Shown: positions 35,035 to 45,484, numbered from the stretch's first letter. The stretch is 64,000 bases of DNA from Leuconostoc pseudomesenteroides KCTC 3652 (GCF_014634745.1 NZ_BMBP01000002.1:124001-188000), one strand, 5' to 3'. Notes: generated by a model from the letters alone, not told the origin. Program-made: numbers and translations.

Positions 35035-35894
35035 TGTTCAACTAATTTGATGCCGCCATCGACCTGCTCTATCAGACGTTCTTTATATAAGTGACCCAGC
35101 GCGCGTTTAAATTGACTTTTACTAAAACCAAATTGTCGCTTGATTGCTTCAGGATTGCTTTTATCGTTAAATGGCAGGAAGTGATCGGAACGCCTCTGCA
35201 ATTGTAACAACAAGAAAGTGGCATCTTCATTCATGGTTTTATAAGCTAAGGGCTTCAGCGACAAGTTAAGTGTGCCGTCATCACGTACACCAATTACGCG
35301 AGCATTAACTACTTCTCCTAAACGTGGTTCATCGTCACGTTGGGAAGGATGAATGAATCCCAAATAGTAATCCTCAGTTAAAACAAGCGTGCCAGCCATT
35401 TTATTTCGGTATACGGTTGCCTTAATCTGTTTAGATTTCATTTCTTGAGGTGCACGACGCGAAACAGCGTTAATGATATTTTGCTGTGCAATTTCACCCC
35501 ACAAACGTCCCTTGCTGTCTTCTTTGATTGCAATCATGAGCCGATCGCCCTTTTGTGGCCAAAGTGATGTGATAGTGGGCAAATCATCTAACGAAACAAC
35601 AATGTCTTTATTTGGTAAGCCAATTGCGACAAAGACACCCAAATCATGACGGTTAGCTACAACAGTCCCCCAACCGTACACATCTTTTTGTGCTGTGGGC
35701 ACATTTTTGGTAATTTGTAACTTATGATCTTCATTTTCATAGGCAAAGCCAGTGACAAAGCCACCTAATTTGAGAGGCTTTTGAAGTTCTGACTTATCAA
35801 TTTCATAAGTAAAACCATCGACTTGCGCAAAAAAGAACTGACTGTTTTCATCAGTGACTTGTGCTTTAATTGTGGTACCAACTGTTGGATTCAT
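35031..35894 (-). CDS. cvfB: CvfB-type S1-like RNA-binding protein
   Basis: 287 residues. Several S1-like beta domains (YGWGTVVANRHDLGVFVAIG near residue 75; YYLGFIHPSQRDDEPRLGEV near 178) and a C-terminal winged helix (FGFSKSQFKRALGHLYKERL). CvfB is a conserved virulence-regulating RNA-binding protein in Firmicutes, suspected to act in translation. Precedes xerD with a four-base overlap. Confidence 0.87.
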   Translation of the reverse strand: MNPTVGTTIKAQVTDENSQFFFAQVDGFTYEIDKSELQKPLKLGGFVTGFAYENEDHKLQITKNVPTAQKDVYGWGTVVANRHDLGVFVAIGLPNKDIVVSLDDLPTITSLWPQKGDRLMIAIKEDSKGRLWGEIAQQNIINAVSRRAPQEMKSKQIKATVYRNKMAGTLVLTEDYYLGFIHPSQRDDEPRLGEVVNARVIGVRDDGTLNLSLKPLAYKTMNEDATFLLLQLQRRSDHFLPFNDKSNPEAIKRQFGFSKSQFKRALGHLYKERLIEQVDGGIKLVEQ

Positions 35895-35952
35895 ATCATT
35901 TTCCTTTGATGCGCGCTACTTCACGCACTAATACTGGGCTTTAGCGGATAAA

Positions 35953-36402
35953 TTACTGGCCTGCTAGTAAAGTTTTTACTTGATTAGCAACAAACTTCCC
36001 ATCAGCCTTACCTTTGACTTGTGGTGTCACAACACCCATAACTTTACCCATATCCTTTGGCGTTGTCGCACCGGTTTTTGAGATTGCAGCCTTAATAATA
36101 GCAATCACTTCATCTTCACTCAATTGTGCTGGCAAATACTTCGCTAGAATGGCTAGTTCGGATTTGATACCTGATGCCAAATCGTCGCGTCCACCCTTTT
36201 CAAATTCTGAAAGTGATTCATGACGTTGCTTGACTTCACGTGACAGCACAGTTAATTCTTCTTCTTCAGTCAAATCATGTCCTAAATTGATTTGTTCATT
36301 CATGACGGTTGATTTCACCATGCGAATAACAGACAAAGCTTCTTTGTTTTTGTCTTTCATTGCCTGTTTCATATCAGCATTCAAAGTTTCTAACAATGAC
36401 AT
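35953..36402 (-). CDS. YqeY / GatB-YqeY domain protein
   Basis: 149 residues, LLETLNADMKQAMKDKNKEA at the start and the end PQVKGKADGKFVANQVKTLL; similar to the tRNA-interacting C-terminal domain of GatB, but free-standing. Function not settled. Follows rpsU as in many Firmicutes. Its leader has a GTCGGT...ACCGAC hairpin (36433-36449). Confidence 0.9.
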   Translation of the reverse strand: MSLLETLNADMKQAMKDKNKEALSVIRMVKSTVMNEQINLGHDLTEEEELTVLSREVKQRHESLSEFEKGGRDDLASGIKSELAILAKYLPAQLSEDEVIAIIKAAISKTGATTPKDMGKVMGVVTPQVKGKADGKFVANQVKTLLAGQ

Positions 36403-36471
36403 TATTTTTCTTCTTTCGTAATTAAAATTAATGTCGGTACCTGACCGACCTTCTTGTTATCATTCTACCAT

Positions 36472-36497
36472 AAAAAAAACGCCACTGATGTGACGTT
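36472..36497 (-). terminator. Terminator after rpsU
   Basis: AACGTCAC-ATCA-GTGGCGTT on the minus strand (eight pairs including one G-U) followed by about eight T. Confidence 0.88.
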
Positions 36498-36507
36498 TAG
36501 AATCGAA

Positions 36508-36693
36508 TTAACGACCCTTCTTTTTGTTACGCTTTTGTGCCGCTTCAGACTTCAATTTACGTGCAACTGAAGGCTTAACGTAGAATTCGCGCTTACGGTA
36601 TTCTTGGAGAGTACCGTCTTTTGAAACACCACGCTTGAAGCGACGCAATGCATCATCCAAAGATTCGTTCTTACGTACGATGACCTTTGCCAT
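36508..36693 (-). CDS. rpsU: 30S ribosomal protein S21
   Basis: 61 residues, [20 protein letters not shown] start and lysine-rich end QKRNKKKGR. Standard S21 length. ATG behind AAAGGAGGGTTATCAA. Confidence 0.98.
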
Positions 36694-36771
36694 TTGATAA
36701 CCCTCCTTTCTCGCATTTTATTTCGTTAAACGACATGCACTAAATACTTATTTATTATGACAGACTTTTAA

Positions 36772-38274
36772 CTAATCGTCAATACCGTAAGCCGCTAAAT
36801 ACTGCTTTGTTTGCAAATCAAGCCAATATTGTGGATTAAGTGACTCACCAGTGGCTTCTTTTAAAATCACTTGTGGGTCAACTGCACCACCATATTGCCA
36901 AATATGTTCTTTTCGCCATTCAAAAATTGGTGAATAATCACCAGAGGCAAAAATTGCTTCAAAGTCCAATGATTTTGCCATAGTTGCTTGGAACTGTGCA
37001 GCATACAAATGACCTAATGCATAGCTTGGGAAGTAGCCAAAGGAGCCACCTGCCCAGTGAATATCTTGCAAAATACCTGTTAAATCATCAGGTGTATCTA
37101 AATCCAAGTATTCTTTATATTTCGCATTCCAAAGGACCGGCAGATCGGCTACATCAATATTGTCATTAAAAATTGCCTTTTCAATTTCATAACGAATAAT
37201 AATGTGTAATGGATACGTAAGAGGATCGGCTTCTGTCCGTGTGAATGAAGCCTGCGTTTTAAGCCAACCTGCATAAAAAGTTTCAAAATCAACGTCATCA
37301 AGAACGCCCTCAAAAGCTTGTTGCATTTGAGGATATTCTGTTTCCCAGAAGGCCTTTGAACGTCCAATCATGACCTCATTAAACAAAGATTGGGACTCAT
37401 GAATACTCATGCTAATTGGCAAAACAGAACGAAAATCATCATATTTGGGATCAACATTTTGCTCAAAAAGTCCATGACCAGCTTCGTGGAAAATACCTAA
37501 AACAGCCATTTGAAAATTATAATCATCCCAACGTGTCGTAATGCGAGCATCATCACGATTCAAAGCTTCCATGAAAGGATGAATTGTATCATCAAGTCGA
37601 CCTTTATTTAGGTTATAACCCAGCCGCTGTGCTGCCGCCATCGCGTACTGTCGTTGCTGTTCTTTCGTTACGCGTCTCTTCAAAAATGAGTCTTCTGGCG
37701 TCGTACCTTCTTTGGCCAAACGTTGGCGCAACTCAGTCACGCCGGTTTTGACTTGGGCAAAAACTGCGTCTAATTTAGCCACTGTCAATCCCGGTTCATA
37801 TTGATTGAGCAAGACATCATAAGGTGTTACCTCATTTGTTTGCCATAGCGGAATAAATTGCTTTAAGTAGCCAATAATTTTTTCTAAATAAGGTTGAAAA
37901 ATTTTGTAGTCGTTAGCTTCGCGAGCTTGCGCCCAATAGTCTTGTGCCTGCGATAACGTTTTTTCAAAAGCTATAAAATCTGCTTCTGGGATTTTGCCCG
38001 TCATATCATAGTCTTTTTGCGCTTTTTCAAGTACTAATCGACCAAGTTCGTCTAACTGATTTGTGCCCGATGAGAGCGCTTTTAATATGTTTTGTCGGTG
38101 TTCTCCAGTACTGACTGTAAATATCTTCTGCGCTAAGTAAGCATCAACGTCGGCACGAAAATGACCGGCATCTTTAGGCATACCAGTCAAAGCATCCCAG
38201 CCAGAAAGCGCTGCAATTTCAGACAGTAAAGTCTGTTCTTTGACGGAATCAAATAGGTCTTGTTGCGTTGTCAT
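36772..38274 (-). CDS. Carboxypeptidase M32 (thermostable carboxypeptidase 1 family)
   Basis: 500 residues, the usual M32 length. Zinc-binding HExxH in GIFHEAGHGLFEQN near residue 262, with the third ligand Glu in HESQSLFNEVMIGRSK near 293; family motifs DPLTYPLHIIIRYEIEKA and WAGGSFGYFPSYALGHLYAA follow. It removes C-terminal amino acids from peptides in the cytosol. Single gene between rpsU and the transporter. Confidence 0.95.
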   Translation of the reverse strand: MTTQQDLFDSVKEQTLLSEIAALSGWDALTGMPKDAGHFRADVDAYLAQKIFTVSTGEHRQNILKALSSGTNQLDELGRLVLEKAQKDYDMTGKIPEADFIAFEKTLSQAQDYWAQAREANDYKIFQPYLEKIIGYLKQFIPLWQTNEVTPYDVLLNQYEPGLTVAKLDAVFAQVKTGVTELRQRLAKEGTTPEDSFLKRRVTKEQQRQYAMAAAQRLGYNLNKGRLDDTIHPFMEALNRDDARITTRWDDYNFQMAVLGIFHEAGHGLFEQNVDPKYDDFRSVLPISMSIHESQSLFNEVMIGRSKAFWETEYPQMQQAFEGVLDDVDFETFYAGWLKTQASFTRTEADPLTYPLHIIIRYEIEKAIFNDNIDVADLPVLWNAKYKEYLDLDTPDDLTGILQDIHWAGGSFGYFPSYALGHLYAAQFQATMAKSLDFEAIFASGDYSPIFEWRKEHIWQYGGAVDPQVILKEATGESLNPQYWLDLQTKQYLAAYGIDD

Positions 38275-38317
38275 GATTTACCTCATTCTTAAATTAAATA
38301 TTATTTAATTTTATCAC

Positions 38318-39601
38318 TTATTTGTCTAATTTAGAAGTTGCTTTTGTATCAGTCATACGCCAATAAACTAATAAACTAATAAAAATAACTACTGTAACAT
38401 AAACAAAAAATAGATTTTCATGATTAATTTTTCTTAAATATAGCGCCAAATATTCAACTGTACCACCAAAAATAGCGACCGTCAGTCCGTAAGGTAAACC
38501 CACACCTAAAGCGCGTATTTCTGTTGGGAACATTTCTGCTTTGACGATGGCGTTAATTGATGTATAGCCTGTCACAATCACCAAGCCCGCTAACATGAGC
38601 CAAAACGCCTCCCAACTTGTTGTAGCATGTTGCAAGGCCACGAAAATTGGTATGGTAAAAATAGTTCCAAGTCCACCAAACCAAAACAGTAATGGCCGTC
38701 GTCCAATTTTATCAGAAATTGCACCCGCGATTGGTTGCAAAATCATAAAAATAAGTAGCGCTAGAAAGTTGATGCGAGTGACTGACTGTGTTGGTAATCC
38801 TACTGAATTGATCATAAATTTTTGCAAGTATGTTGTATACGTATAAAATGCAATTGTACCGCCTAAAGTCAAGCCTACCACTGTCAGGACAGCCTTTGGA
38901 TACCGCATTAATTCTTTCAGGCTCCCTTTTGACTTCGCTTTTTGTGAAGCAAATTGATCAGATTCTGCCATGCTCAATCGTAAGAACAACACAATTATCG
39001 CACCAAGGGCACCGATAATAAATGGGATTCGCCATCCCCACTCAGTCAATTGTTCATTAGTCAACGTCATTTGCAGGATGATTTGGACACCTAATGCAAT
39101 TAACTGGCCACTAATTAGTGTCACATATTGAAAAGAAGCATAAAAACCACGGTGATTTCGACTGGCCATTTCTGACAAGTACGTCGCAGATGTTCCGTAC
39201 TCACCACCTAATGATAATCCTTGAAACAAGCGTGCCAGTACTAAAATAACGGGTGCAAAAATACCAATATGCGCATAACTCGGTGTGATAGCAATCACCA
39301 GTGAACCGCTCGCCATAATGAGAACGGACAATGTCAAAGCCGCCCGACGACCGTGCTGATCAGCATATTTTCCCAAAATAAGGCTGCCTAATGGGCGCAT
39401 CAAAAAACCAATCGCAAAAACGCCAGCAGTGCTTAGTAATTCAGCCGTTTTATCATGGCTCGGAAAAAATGATGGCGCAAAATAAACAGCGAATGAGGCA
39501 TAAACATACCAATCAAACCACTCTATCAAATTACCAAGCGATCCCTTCAAAATGTTACTAATAATCTCTCGTTCTGAACGTTGTACTTGCATACGATTCA
39601 C
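38318..39601 (-). CDS. MFS transporter of the metabolite:H+ symporter (MHS) type
   Basis: 427 residues, 12 predicted helices. GNLIEWFDWYVYASFAVYF near residue 18 and KYADQHGRRAAL near 81 are MHS signatures (ProP, ShiA, citrate carriers). Substrate not predictable; osmolytes or organic acids are candidates. It is divergent from a PucR-type gene with a shared palindrome between them. Confidence 0.87.
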   Translation of the reverse strand: MNRMQVQRSEREIISNILKGSLGNLIEWFDWYVYASFAVYFAPSFFPSHDKTAELLSTAGVFAIGFLMRPLGSLILGKYADQHGRRAALTLSVLIMASGSLVIAITPSYAHIGIFAPVILVLARLFQGLSLGGEYGTSATYLSEMASRNHRGFYASFQYVTLISGQLIALGVQIILQMTLTNEQLTEWGWRIPFIIGALGAIIVLFLRLSMAESDQFASQKAKSKGSLKELMRYPKAVLTVVGLTLGGTIAFYTYTTYLQKFMINSVGLPTQSVTRINFLALLIFMILQPIAGAISDKIGRRPLLFWFGGLGTIFTIPIFVALQHATTSWEAFWLMLAGLVIVTGYTSINAIVKAEMFPTEIRALGVGLPYGLTVAIFGGTVEYLALYLRKINHENLFFVYVTVVIFISLLVYWRMTDTKATSKLDK

Positions 39602-39649
39602 CCCTTTTTCCCTACTGTAACGAAATCCGAATGACTATTCACCGTCGGT

Positions 39650-39680
39650 TTGCACAAACAAAATCGTTTTGTTTGTACAA
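39650..39680. promoter_or_regulatory. Palindromic operator between the MHS transporter and pucR-like genes
   Basis: TTGCACAAACAAAA (39650-39663) and TTTTGTTTGTACAA (39667-39680) match as inverted repeats at 13 of 14 positions around three bases. Position upstream of both genes suggests a binding site of the PucR-type regulator. Confidence 0.7.
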
Positions 39681-39726
39681 TATGTTAAGTTGTGCCATAA
39701 TAATGGTAATTTTCCGGAGGCAAACC

Positions 39727-41274
39727 ATGAAATTTAAATCATTGTTAAATGAACCACTGATGGATCAATATACTGTCGCGGCTGGCGAAGAAGGCTTAGC
39801 CCGAGAAGTTAGTCAAGTTGGTGTTGTTGATGCGCCAGATTTTGAAAAATATTTATTACCAGGGCAGCTAATTTTAACGACTGGATACCTCTTCCATGAT
39901 AATTTACCGTTATTGCGTAGTTTAATTATTGAACTGGATAAGCACAACGCGGCTGGTCTAGGCATTAAATACAATCGGTACTTCACGGAATTACCACGTG
40001 ATGTGATTGTTTTAGCCAATAAACATCGGATTCCTATTATATGGACACCAGCTGATGAAGTGATTTCTATTACAATTCGCAATTTAAGTGATGTCATTTT
40101 AAGTAAACACACGGGCGAATTGCACGAAATTGTTAAAATCAATCAAGAATTATCGGCAATCAATCATAATAACACTTATCAACACTTGCTTGATTTAAGT
40201 GCCCAAATTTTAGAAGCCCCACTCTTATTGTTAGATTCTCACTTTACAGCAATTTACGCCAGCACAGCGTTACTCAAGGAACGTGATTTTTTCACTCAAT
40301 TTTTACGTGAATCTTCTGGTATTGCCTATCTCAATCTACAAGAAAAAGTTCGTGTCACTTTTAAAGGTCAAAATTTTGATATTTTGCCCATTTTTTCTGC
40401 TTTAAAGGAGAATAAAGCTTTCGTGGCAATTGCCACCTCAGAAGATCGATTGTCTGACTTTCAATTGTTAAAACGTGAACAAGTCATTAACGCGTTGGGA
40501 TTTGCGAACTCTCGCACAGATCTCATTAACGAAACAGAATTCCGTAATCGATCCGGCTTTTTTTTGAATGTTATGGAATCAGGGTTAAACCAGGAAGCAA
40601 TCAATCACTACTTGAACGACGCCAATATTGACGTTACGGCGCGCTATCGGGTTGCAGTATTAGATTTTACGACAAAGAAAACAGTCATTGAAACACGCCA
40701 ATTCGAAATTCTTCAAGCACTCACTCGGTGGTTCATTCGGGAATCAAATTGGTCCGTATTGATCTTTTCTCACAAACAACAGCTTGTTTTACTGATTAAT
40801 ATGACCATTGACACGCGTTCTTTTTTGCAAGAATTATATGACTTTTTAACTGAGCAAGATAAACTAGAATATGATTTTACCATTGGCTTTTCACGTGTTA
40901 CTGGCGAAATGAAACAATTAGCAGAGCTTTATGAGCAAGCAAATAACGCTTTAAAATTAACGACCAAAACCCATCCCATTATGCGTTTTAGACCAAAAAG
41001 TGCGCATGAACTGCTGCATCTACTACCACCACAAGAAAGCCATGCCTTTGTTGAAAAAACACTCGGACCTATCCTAGACAATCCTGAACTTCTCAAGACA
41101 CTAGAAACATACATTTTTTTACATCAAAACGTCACAGCCGTAGCCGGCGCAATGTTTGTACATCGCAATACAATCAATTATCGCTTGAAGCGTATTGCGG
41201 AGCTGTTAGATGTTAATTTAGAAATGCCAGATGTGTTAGTGGATATTCAACTGTCACTATTGCTGATTAATTAG
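39727..41274 (+). CDS. PucR-family transcriptional regulator
   Basis: 515 residues from ATG 39727 behind CCGGAGGCAAACC; upstream starts would run across the palindrome. N-terminal PucR domain (EPLMDQYTVAAGEEGLAREV, then LPGQLILTTGYLFHD), middle GGDEF-like CdaR domain, and C-terminal PucR helix-turn-helix (NVTAVAGAMFVHRNTINYRLKRIAELLD). PucR proteins act on purine, amino acid or amine catabolism. Here the flanking genes are transporters, so an amine or amino acid signal is likely. Confidence 0.9.
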   Translation: MKFKSLLNEPLMDQYTVAAGEEGLAREVSQVGVVDAPDFEKYLLPGQLILTTGYLFHDNLPLLRSLIIELDKHNAAGLGIKYNRYFTELPRDVIVLANKHRIPIIWTPADEVISITIRNLSDVILSKHTGELHEIVKINQELSAINHNNTYQHLLDLSAQILEAPLLLLDSHFTAIYASTALLKERDFFTQFLRESSGIAYLNLQEKVRVTFKGQNFDILPIFSALKENKAFVAIATSEDRLSDFQLLKREQVINALGFANSRTDLINETEFRNRSGFFLNVMESGLNQEAINHYLNDANIDVTARYRVAVLDFTTKKTVIETRQFEILQALTRWFIRESNWSVLIFSHKQQLVLLINMTIDTRSFLQELYDFLTEQDKLEYDFTIGFSRVTGEMKQLAELYEQANNALKLTTKTHPIMRFRPKSAHELLHLLPPQESHAFVEKTLGPILDNPELLKTLETYIFLHQNVTAVAGAMFVHRNTINYRLKRIAELLDVNLEMPDVLVDIQLSLLLIN

Positions 41275-41277
41275 TCA

Positions 41278-41312
41278 CTTTGCATAAACCAAAAAAATAA
41301 GTTTGTGCAAAG
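41278..41312. promoter_or_regulatory. Second palindromic operator, before the permease gene
   Basis: CTTTGCATAAAC (41278-41289) and GTTTGTGCAAAG (41301-41312) are inverted repeats at 11 of 12 positions. The GTTTGTGCAA half matches the TTGCACAAAC half of the site at 39650, pointing to one common regulator. Confidence 0.7.
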
Positions 41313-41372
41313 AAAAATTAGTATTTGATGATAAACATGATAAAATTGTTTCCAATCAAGGAGGCATTACTT

Positions 41373-42791
41373 ATGATCGAATACACAAATCTAGCGGTGA
41401 ACCACGACGGTACCATTCGTGGTCTCAAAAAGAAACATGTTCAAATGATCGCCATTGGCGGCACAATTGGTACCGGACTATTTTTAGGAGCAGGTAATTC
41501 AATTGCGAAGACAGGCCCTTCCATTCTGATTGTTTATGCAGTATTGGGCGCTTTCTTCTTCATGATGATGCGAGGCATTGGCGAAATGTTATATGCTGAC
41601 CCGTCGCAACATACATTTGTCTCCTTTATCAGTAAGTATGTGGGCGCAGGTGCAGGTTATTTTGCAGGTTGGTCTTATTGGATTGGTCTTGTTTTCGTTG
41701 CAATGGCTGAATTAACAGCGGTTTCTACTTATGTTAAATTTTGGTTCCCCAACTGGCAAACATGGATCATTCAAATTGCTTTTCTCTTCATTTTGACAAT
41801 GATTAACCTCATCGCCGTTAAACTGTTTGGAGAAACCGAATACTGGTTTGCGATGATAAAGATCATCGCCATTGTTGCCATGATTGTAACAGGATTATTC
41901 TTGATTGCAACAGGCTTCAAGGCACCGGCTAGTGGTGGCCACACGGTTGCCTCATTTGGCAATGTATTTTCTAACTTCACACTATTTCCAAATGGTGCAA
42001 GTATGTTCTTCGCTGCATTTCCAATGGTATTTTTCGCCTTTCAAGGTATGGAATTCGTTGGTATCACAACAGCTGAAACACAAAACCCACGTGAAGTTTT
42101 GCCAAAAGCGATTAACACAATTATTTTCCGTATCTTGATTTTCTATCTTGGTGCTATGATTATCATCATGTCAATTATCAATTGGCATGTGATTGCTAAA
42201 ACACCTGATGAAAGTCCGTTCGTTATGGTCTTTCAATTAGCTGGTTTCAAAGCCGCTGCGTTAGTTATCAACTTTGTTGTTCTAACATCAGCCGCTTCCG
42301 CACTCAATTCTGCTATTTATTCAGCAGGTCGACACTTCTATCAACTGGCCGAAGAGTCTGATTCCAAGTTTATGGGCAATTTCCGAGAAATCTCGTCAAA
42401 CGGAGTGCCTGCTAAAGCCATTATTCTGACTGCTGTGTTAGTACTGTTGTCACCTGTTATTAACTCAATTCCACAAATTACTAGTGCATTTGGATTTATC
42501 ACATCAATTTCGTCAAACATGTATATTATTGTCTATGCGATGACAATGTACGCTCATCGTAAGTTCCGTGAATCATCTGACTTTATGCCAAACGGATTCG
42601 TCATGCCTGGCTACAAATGGACCAGCCCTCTAACATTACTATTCTTTGCTGCAATTTATGTTAGTTTATTCTTCCAATCTGATTCACGAATGTCAGCTAT
42701 TGGTGCCATTGTCTTTACTATCATTTTTGGTTATCTATCACATCGTAAGTTTTCATCAAAAGTTTCGACTTCAACGTCAACAGCCTCATAA
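41373..42791 (+). CDS. APC-family amino-acid permease (AAT type)
   Basis: 472 residues from ATG 41373, which follows CAAGGAGGCATTACTT; the earlier ATG codons have no site. 12 helices, with IAIGGTIGTGLFLGAG near residue 26 and EFVGITTAETQNPREVLPKA near 225, both AAT family signatures. It imports a neutral or basic amino acid or GABA-like amine with protons. The palindrome upstream and the PucR-type gene before it suggest co-regulation. Confidence 0.9.
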   Translation: MIEYTNLAVNHDGTIRGLKKKHVQMIAIGGTIGTGLFLGAGNSIAKTGPSILIVYAVLGAFFFMMMRGIGEMLYADPSQHTFVSFISKYVGAGAGYFAGWSYWIGLVFVAMAELTAVSTYVKFWFPNWQTWIIQIAFLFILTMINLIAVKLFGETEYWFAMIKIIAIVAMIVTGLFLIATGFKAPASGGHTVASFGNVFSNFTLFPNGASMFFAAFPMVFFAFQGMEFVGITTAETQNPREVLPKAINTIIFRILIFYLGAMIIIMSIINWHVIAKTPDESPFVMVFQLAGFKAAALVINFVVLTSAASALNSAIYSAGRHFYQLAEESDSKFMGNFREISSNGVPAKAIILTAVLVLLSPVINSIPQITSAFGFITSISSNMYIIVYAMTMYAHRKFRESSDFMPNGFVMPGYKWTSPLTLLFFAAIYVSLFFQSDSRMSAIGAIVFTIIFGYLSHRKFSSKVSTSTSTAS

Positions 42792-42840
42792 ACATATTAA
42801 AAGGGATCCAACATGATATTGGATCCCTTTTAATATGTTT
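42790..42840. terminator. Perfect 22-bp hairpin between convergent genes
   Basis: Arms 42790-42811 and 42819-42840 are fully complementary, with GGGATCC in the middle, and a seven-base loop. The stem covers the last bases of both stop codons (permease on plus, YitT on minus). Stretches TTTTAATATG on either side act as weak T-tracts, so it can terminate both transcripts. Confidence 0.85.
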
Positions 42841-43708
42841 ACAGCTCTGGTTCGTAGAAACGACCGACAGTATGTTCAATTTTCCATGTTGATGAAAATG
42901 CATGTTCATCAACTTCTTTCATTGCTTCACGCAATTCAAAGCGTTCTTGCTGTGTAATCACTGTCAGTAATACAGAGCGCTCTTGACCAGTGTAGCCGCC
43001 ACGAGCATCGTTAATGATGGTAACCCCGCGACGCATTTTACGCTGAATGCCATCAACCATTTCATCAGGTTTAGTCGTGATAATCATGACCTGCATTTGC
43101 TGTTGGCGAGTATAAAAAGCGTCAATCATGCGTGAACTAATAATCACACCGACAATAGAATACAATGCATATTTCCAACCATAAGTTAACCCAGCACCAA
43201 TCATAATGAGAGCATTGAATGCTAAATTGATTGGTCCCATTTTGAAGCCAAAATGCTTCTTAACTAACAATCCAATGACATCTAATCCACCGGTTCCTAC
43301 GCCATATCGCAGTGCTGTTCCAACAGCCATACCATTTAAAGCACCACCAAACATGGCATTAATTAAAGGGTCTGGCGTTAACACGCGAGTTGTATCAAAA
43401 AGTGGCATCAAAGCTGAACTGAGAAGTACAGCCAATGTAGTGAAAGTAGCAAAACGCCAAGATAGTTGCCACCATGCAATTATCAACATTGGTAAATTAA
43501 CTAGTGCCAATGCGAGCGCAACCGGAATTTTTTCACCACTTAAAGTTGAAACTAACTGGGCAAATCCAGTAAACCCTGATGAATAAATATGACCAGGATG
43601 CCAGAAGTAATTCATTGCAAAAGCAACAATCACACCGTAAAATATAGCACCACCAACACGACTCGCATATTGGTTTTTCATGAAATTATGAAATATTTTT
43701 TGCATCAA
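42839..43708 (-). CDS. YitT-family membrane protein
   Basis: 289 residues: about five N-terminal helices (DUF161 type, starting near residue 17) and a cytoplasmic DUF2179 domain (QQQMQVMIITTKPDEMVDGI). Function unknown in the family. It begins right at the aspS stop, so it is in the hisS-aspS transcript. Confidence 0.88.
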   Translation of the reverse strand: MMQKIFHNFMKNQYASRVGGAIFYGVIVAFAMNYFWHPGHIYSSGFTGFAQLVSTLSGEKIPVALALALVNLPMLIIAWWQLSWRFATFTTLAVLLSSALMPLFDTTRVLTPDPLINAMFGGALNGMAVGTALRYGVGTGGLDVIGLLVKKHFGFKMGPINLAFNALIMIGAGLTYGWKYALYSIVGVIISSRMIDAFYTRQQQMQVMIITTKPDEMVDGIQRKMRRGVTIINDARGGYTGQERSVLLTVITQQERFELREAMKEVDEHAFSSTWKIEHTVGRFYEPEL

Positions 43709-45484
43709 TCACTCGGCTTCTGGTACAAACAAACCTAATTCATTCAACTGTTTTGTCTCAACGCGTGTTGGTGCTTCAGTCATCGGTTCAGTAGCGCGTG
43801 AATTTTTAGGGAAAGCAATGACTTCACGAATATTTTCTTGTCCCGCCAATAACATTGCTAAACGGTCTAGCCCAAGCGCAATACCACCCATTGGTGGGAA
43901 GCCATATTCCATGCCTTCAAGCAAGAAACCAAATGCCTCATGCGCTTTTTCGGGTGTAAAGCCAAGCGCTTTAAGCATTTTTTCCTGAATATCCATGCGA
44001 TGAATACGGATTGAGCCTGAGCCCAACTCATACCCATTCAAAACCAAATCATAACTTTGCGCATGCGCTTTATGTGGATCTTCACCATCATCAAGATAGT
44101 GCAAATCTTCTTCGTTCGGCATTGTAAACGGATGGTGGGCAGCGATCCAACGATCGAAATCTTCTGAATACTCAAATAATGGCCAATCAACAATCCATGC
44201 AAATGCCCAAGGATTTGTTTTGTCCACCAAATCAAGATCCGCAGCCGTTTGACGACGGAGATAATCCAAAGTAGCTGATACAACATCATTACGACCAGCG
44301 CCAAATAACAACAAGTCGCCTGTTTGACCACCAACACCAGCTATCAAGGCTTGGCTATCTTCTGGTTTAAAGAACTTGGCAATTGGACCAGTTAGTCCGT
44401 CATCAGTTACCTTTAACCATGCCAAACCTTTAGCACCAAATCGTTCAATATATTGTGCCAATTTGTCAATGTCTTTACGAGAATAGTGATCTGCGCCGCC
44501 CGGTACAGCGATTGCTTTCACAACACCACCAGCTTTAACAGCGTTGGCAAACACACCAAATTCACTATTTGAAACGATATCAGAAATATCATGAATTTCA
44601 TAAGCAATCCGCAAATCAGGTTTGTCCGTACCAAAACGATCCATTGATTCTTGCCATGTTAGAGTCGGAATGGTAGTCGTATCAAGATCAAAATTCACCA
44701 CATCATGCATCATTGCTTTGACCCATTCATTGACCAGCGCTCGAATTTCGTCGGCAGTCATGAATGATGTTTCCACATCCATTTGCGTAAATTCAGGTTG
44801 TCGATCACCACGCAAATCTTCATCACGGAACGCACGTGCAATCTGGAAATAACGATCAAATCCAGCCCCCATCAATAGTTGCTTGAATAGTTGAGGTGAT
44901 TGTGGCAACGCATAAAAAGATCCGGGGAAAACACGAGATGGCACCAAGTAATCACGAGCACCTTCAGGCGTTGACTTAGCCAAAATTGGTGTTTCAATGT
45001 TAATAAAATCATGTGTATCCATGAAGTGCATGGCACTAGACATAATTTTAGACCGGACGCGTAGATTCTTTTGCATTTCTGGTCGACGCAAATCCAAATA
45101 ACGATACTGCAACTTGAGTTCCTCATTAGCATTAACGTTATCCTCAATATAAAACGGTGGTGTTTTTGACGTTGCCAAAATTTTAGCTGATGTCACATCA
45201 ACTTCAACGGCACCAGACTTAATTTTATCGTTAATTTGACTCTCATCACGTTTGATAACTTTACCAGTCACAGCCACAACATACTCACTTCGCATGTCTT
45301 CAGCGACGGTCAAAGCTGATTGGTTGGTAGCATTGAAAGTTAATTGCACAATGCCTTCACGATCACGTATGTCAACAAATATTAAGTCACCAAAATCACG
45401 ACGCTTTTGCACCCAACCGCTCAACGTCACCGTTTGGTCAAGGTAACTTTCATCAATTAAACCTGCATATGTTGTTCGTTTCAT
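43709..45484 (-). CDS. aspS: Aspartate-tRNA ligase
   Basis: 591 residues: N-terminal OB anticodon-binding fold ([20 protein letters not shown]), class II motif 2 with [18 protein letters not shown] near residue 217, GAD insertion domain, and motif 3 [14 protein letters not shown] near residue 540. Bacterial length and GAD domain. It overlaps hisS by four bases and is under the hisS T-box. Confidence 0.98.
   Translation of the reverse strand: MKRTTYAGLIDESYLDQTVTLSGWVQKRRDFGDLIFVDIRDREGIVQLTFNATNQSALTVAEDMRSEYVVAVTGKVIKRDESQINDKIKSGAVEVDVTSAKILATSKTPPFYIEDNVNANEELKLQYRYLDLRRPEMQKNLRVRSKIMSSAMHFMDTHDFINIETPILAKSTPEGARDYLVPSRVFPGSFYALPQSPQLFKQLLMGAGFDRYFQIARAFRDEDLRGDRQPEFTQMDVETSFMTADEIRALVNEWVKAMMHDVVNFDLDTTTIPTLTWQESMDRFGTDKPDLRIAYEIHDISDIVSNSEFGVFANAVKAGGVVKAIAVPGGADHYSRKDIDKLAQYIERFGAKGLAWLKVTDDGLTGPIAKFFKPEDSQALIAGVGGQTGDLLLFGAGRNDVVSATLDYLRRQTAADLDLVDKTNPWAFAWIVDWPLFEYSEDFDRWIAAHHPFTMPNEEDLHYLDDGEDPHKAHAQSYDLVLNGYELGSGSIRIHRMDIQEKMLKALGFTPEKAHEAFGFLLEGMEYGFPPMGGIALGLDRLAMLLAGQENIREVIAFPKNSRATEPMTEAPTRVETKQLNELGLFVPEAE

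Noticed and set aside
38292-38312. AT-only palindrome after the MHS transporter gene
   Set aside because: AAATTAAAT/ATTTAATTT stem has no GC pairs and no T-tract, so it is not a credible terminator.
43206-43586. 126-codon plus-strand frame opposite yitT
   Set aside because: Shadow of a recognised membrane protein gene; no start signals.
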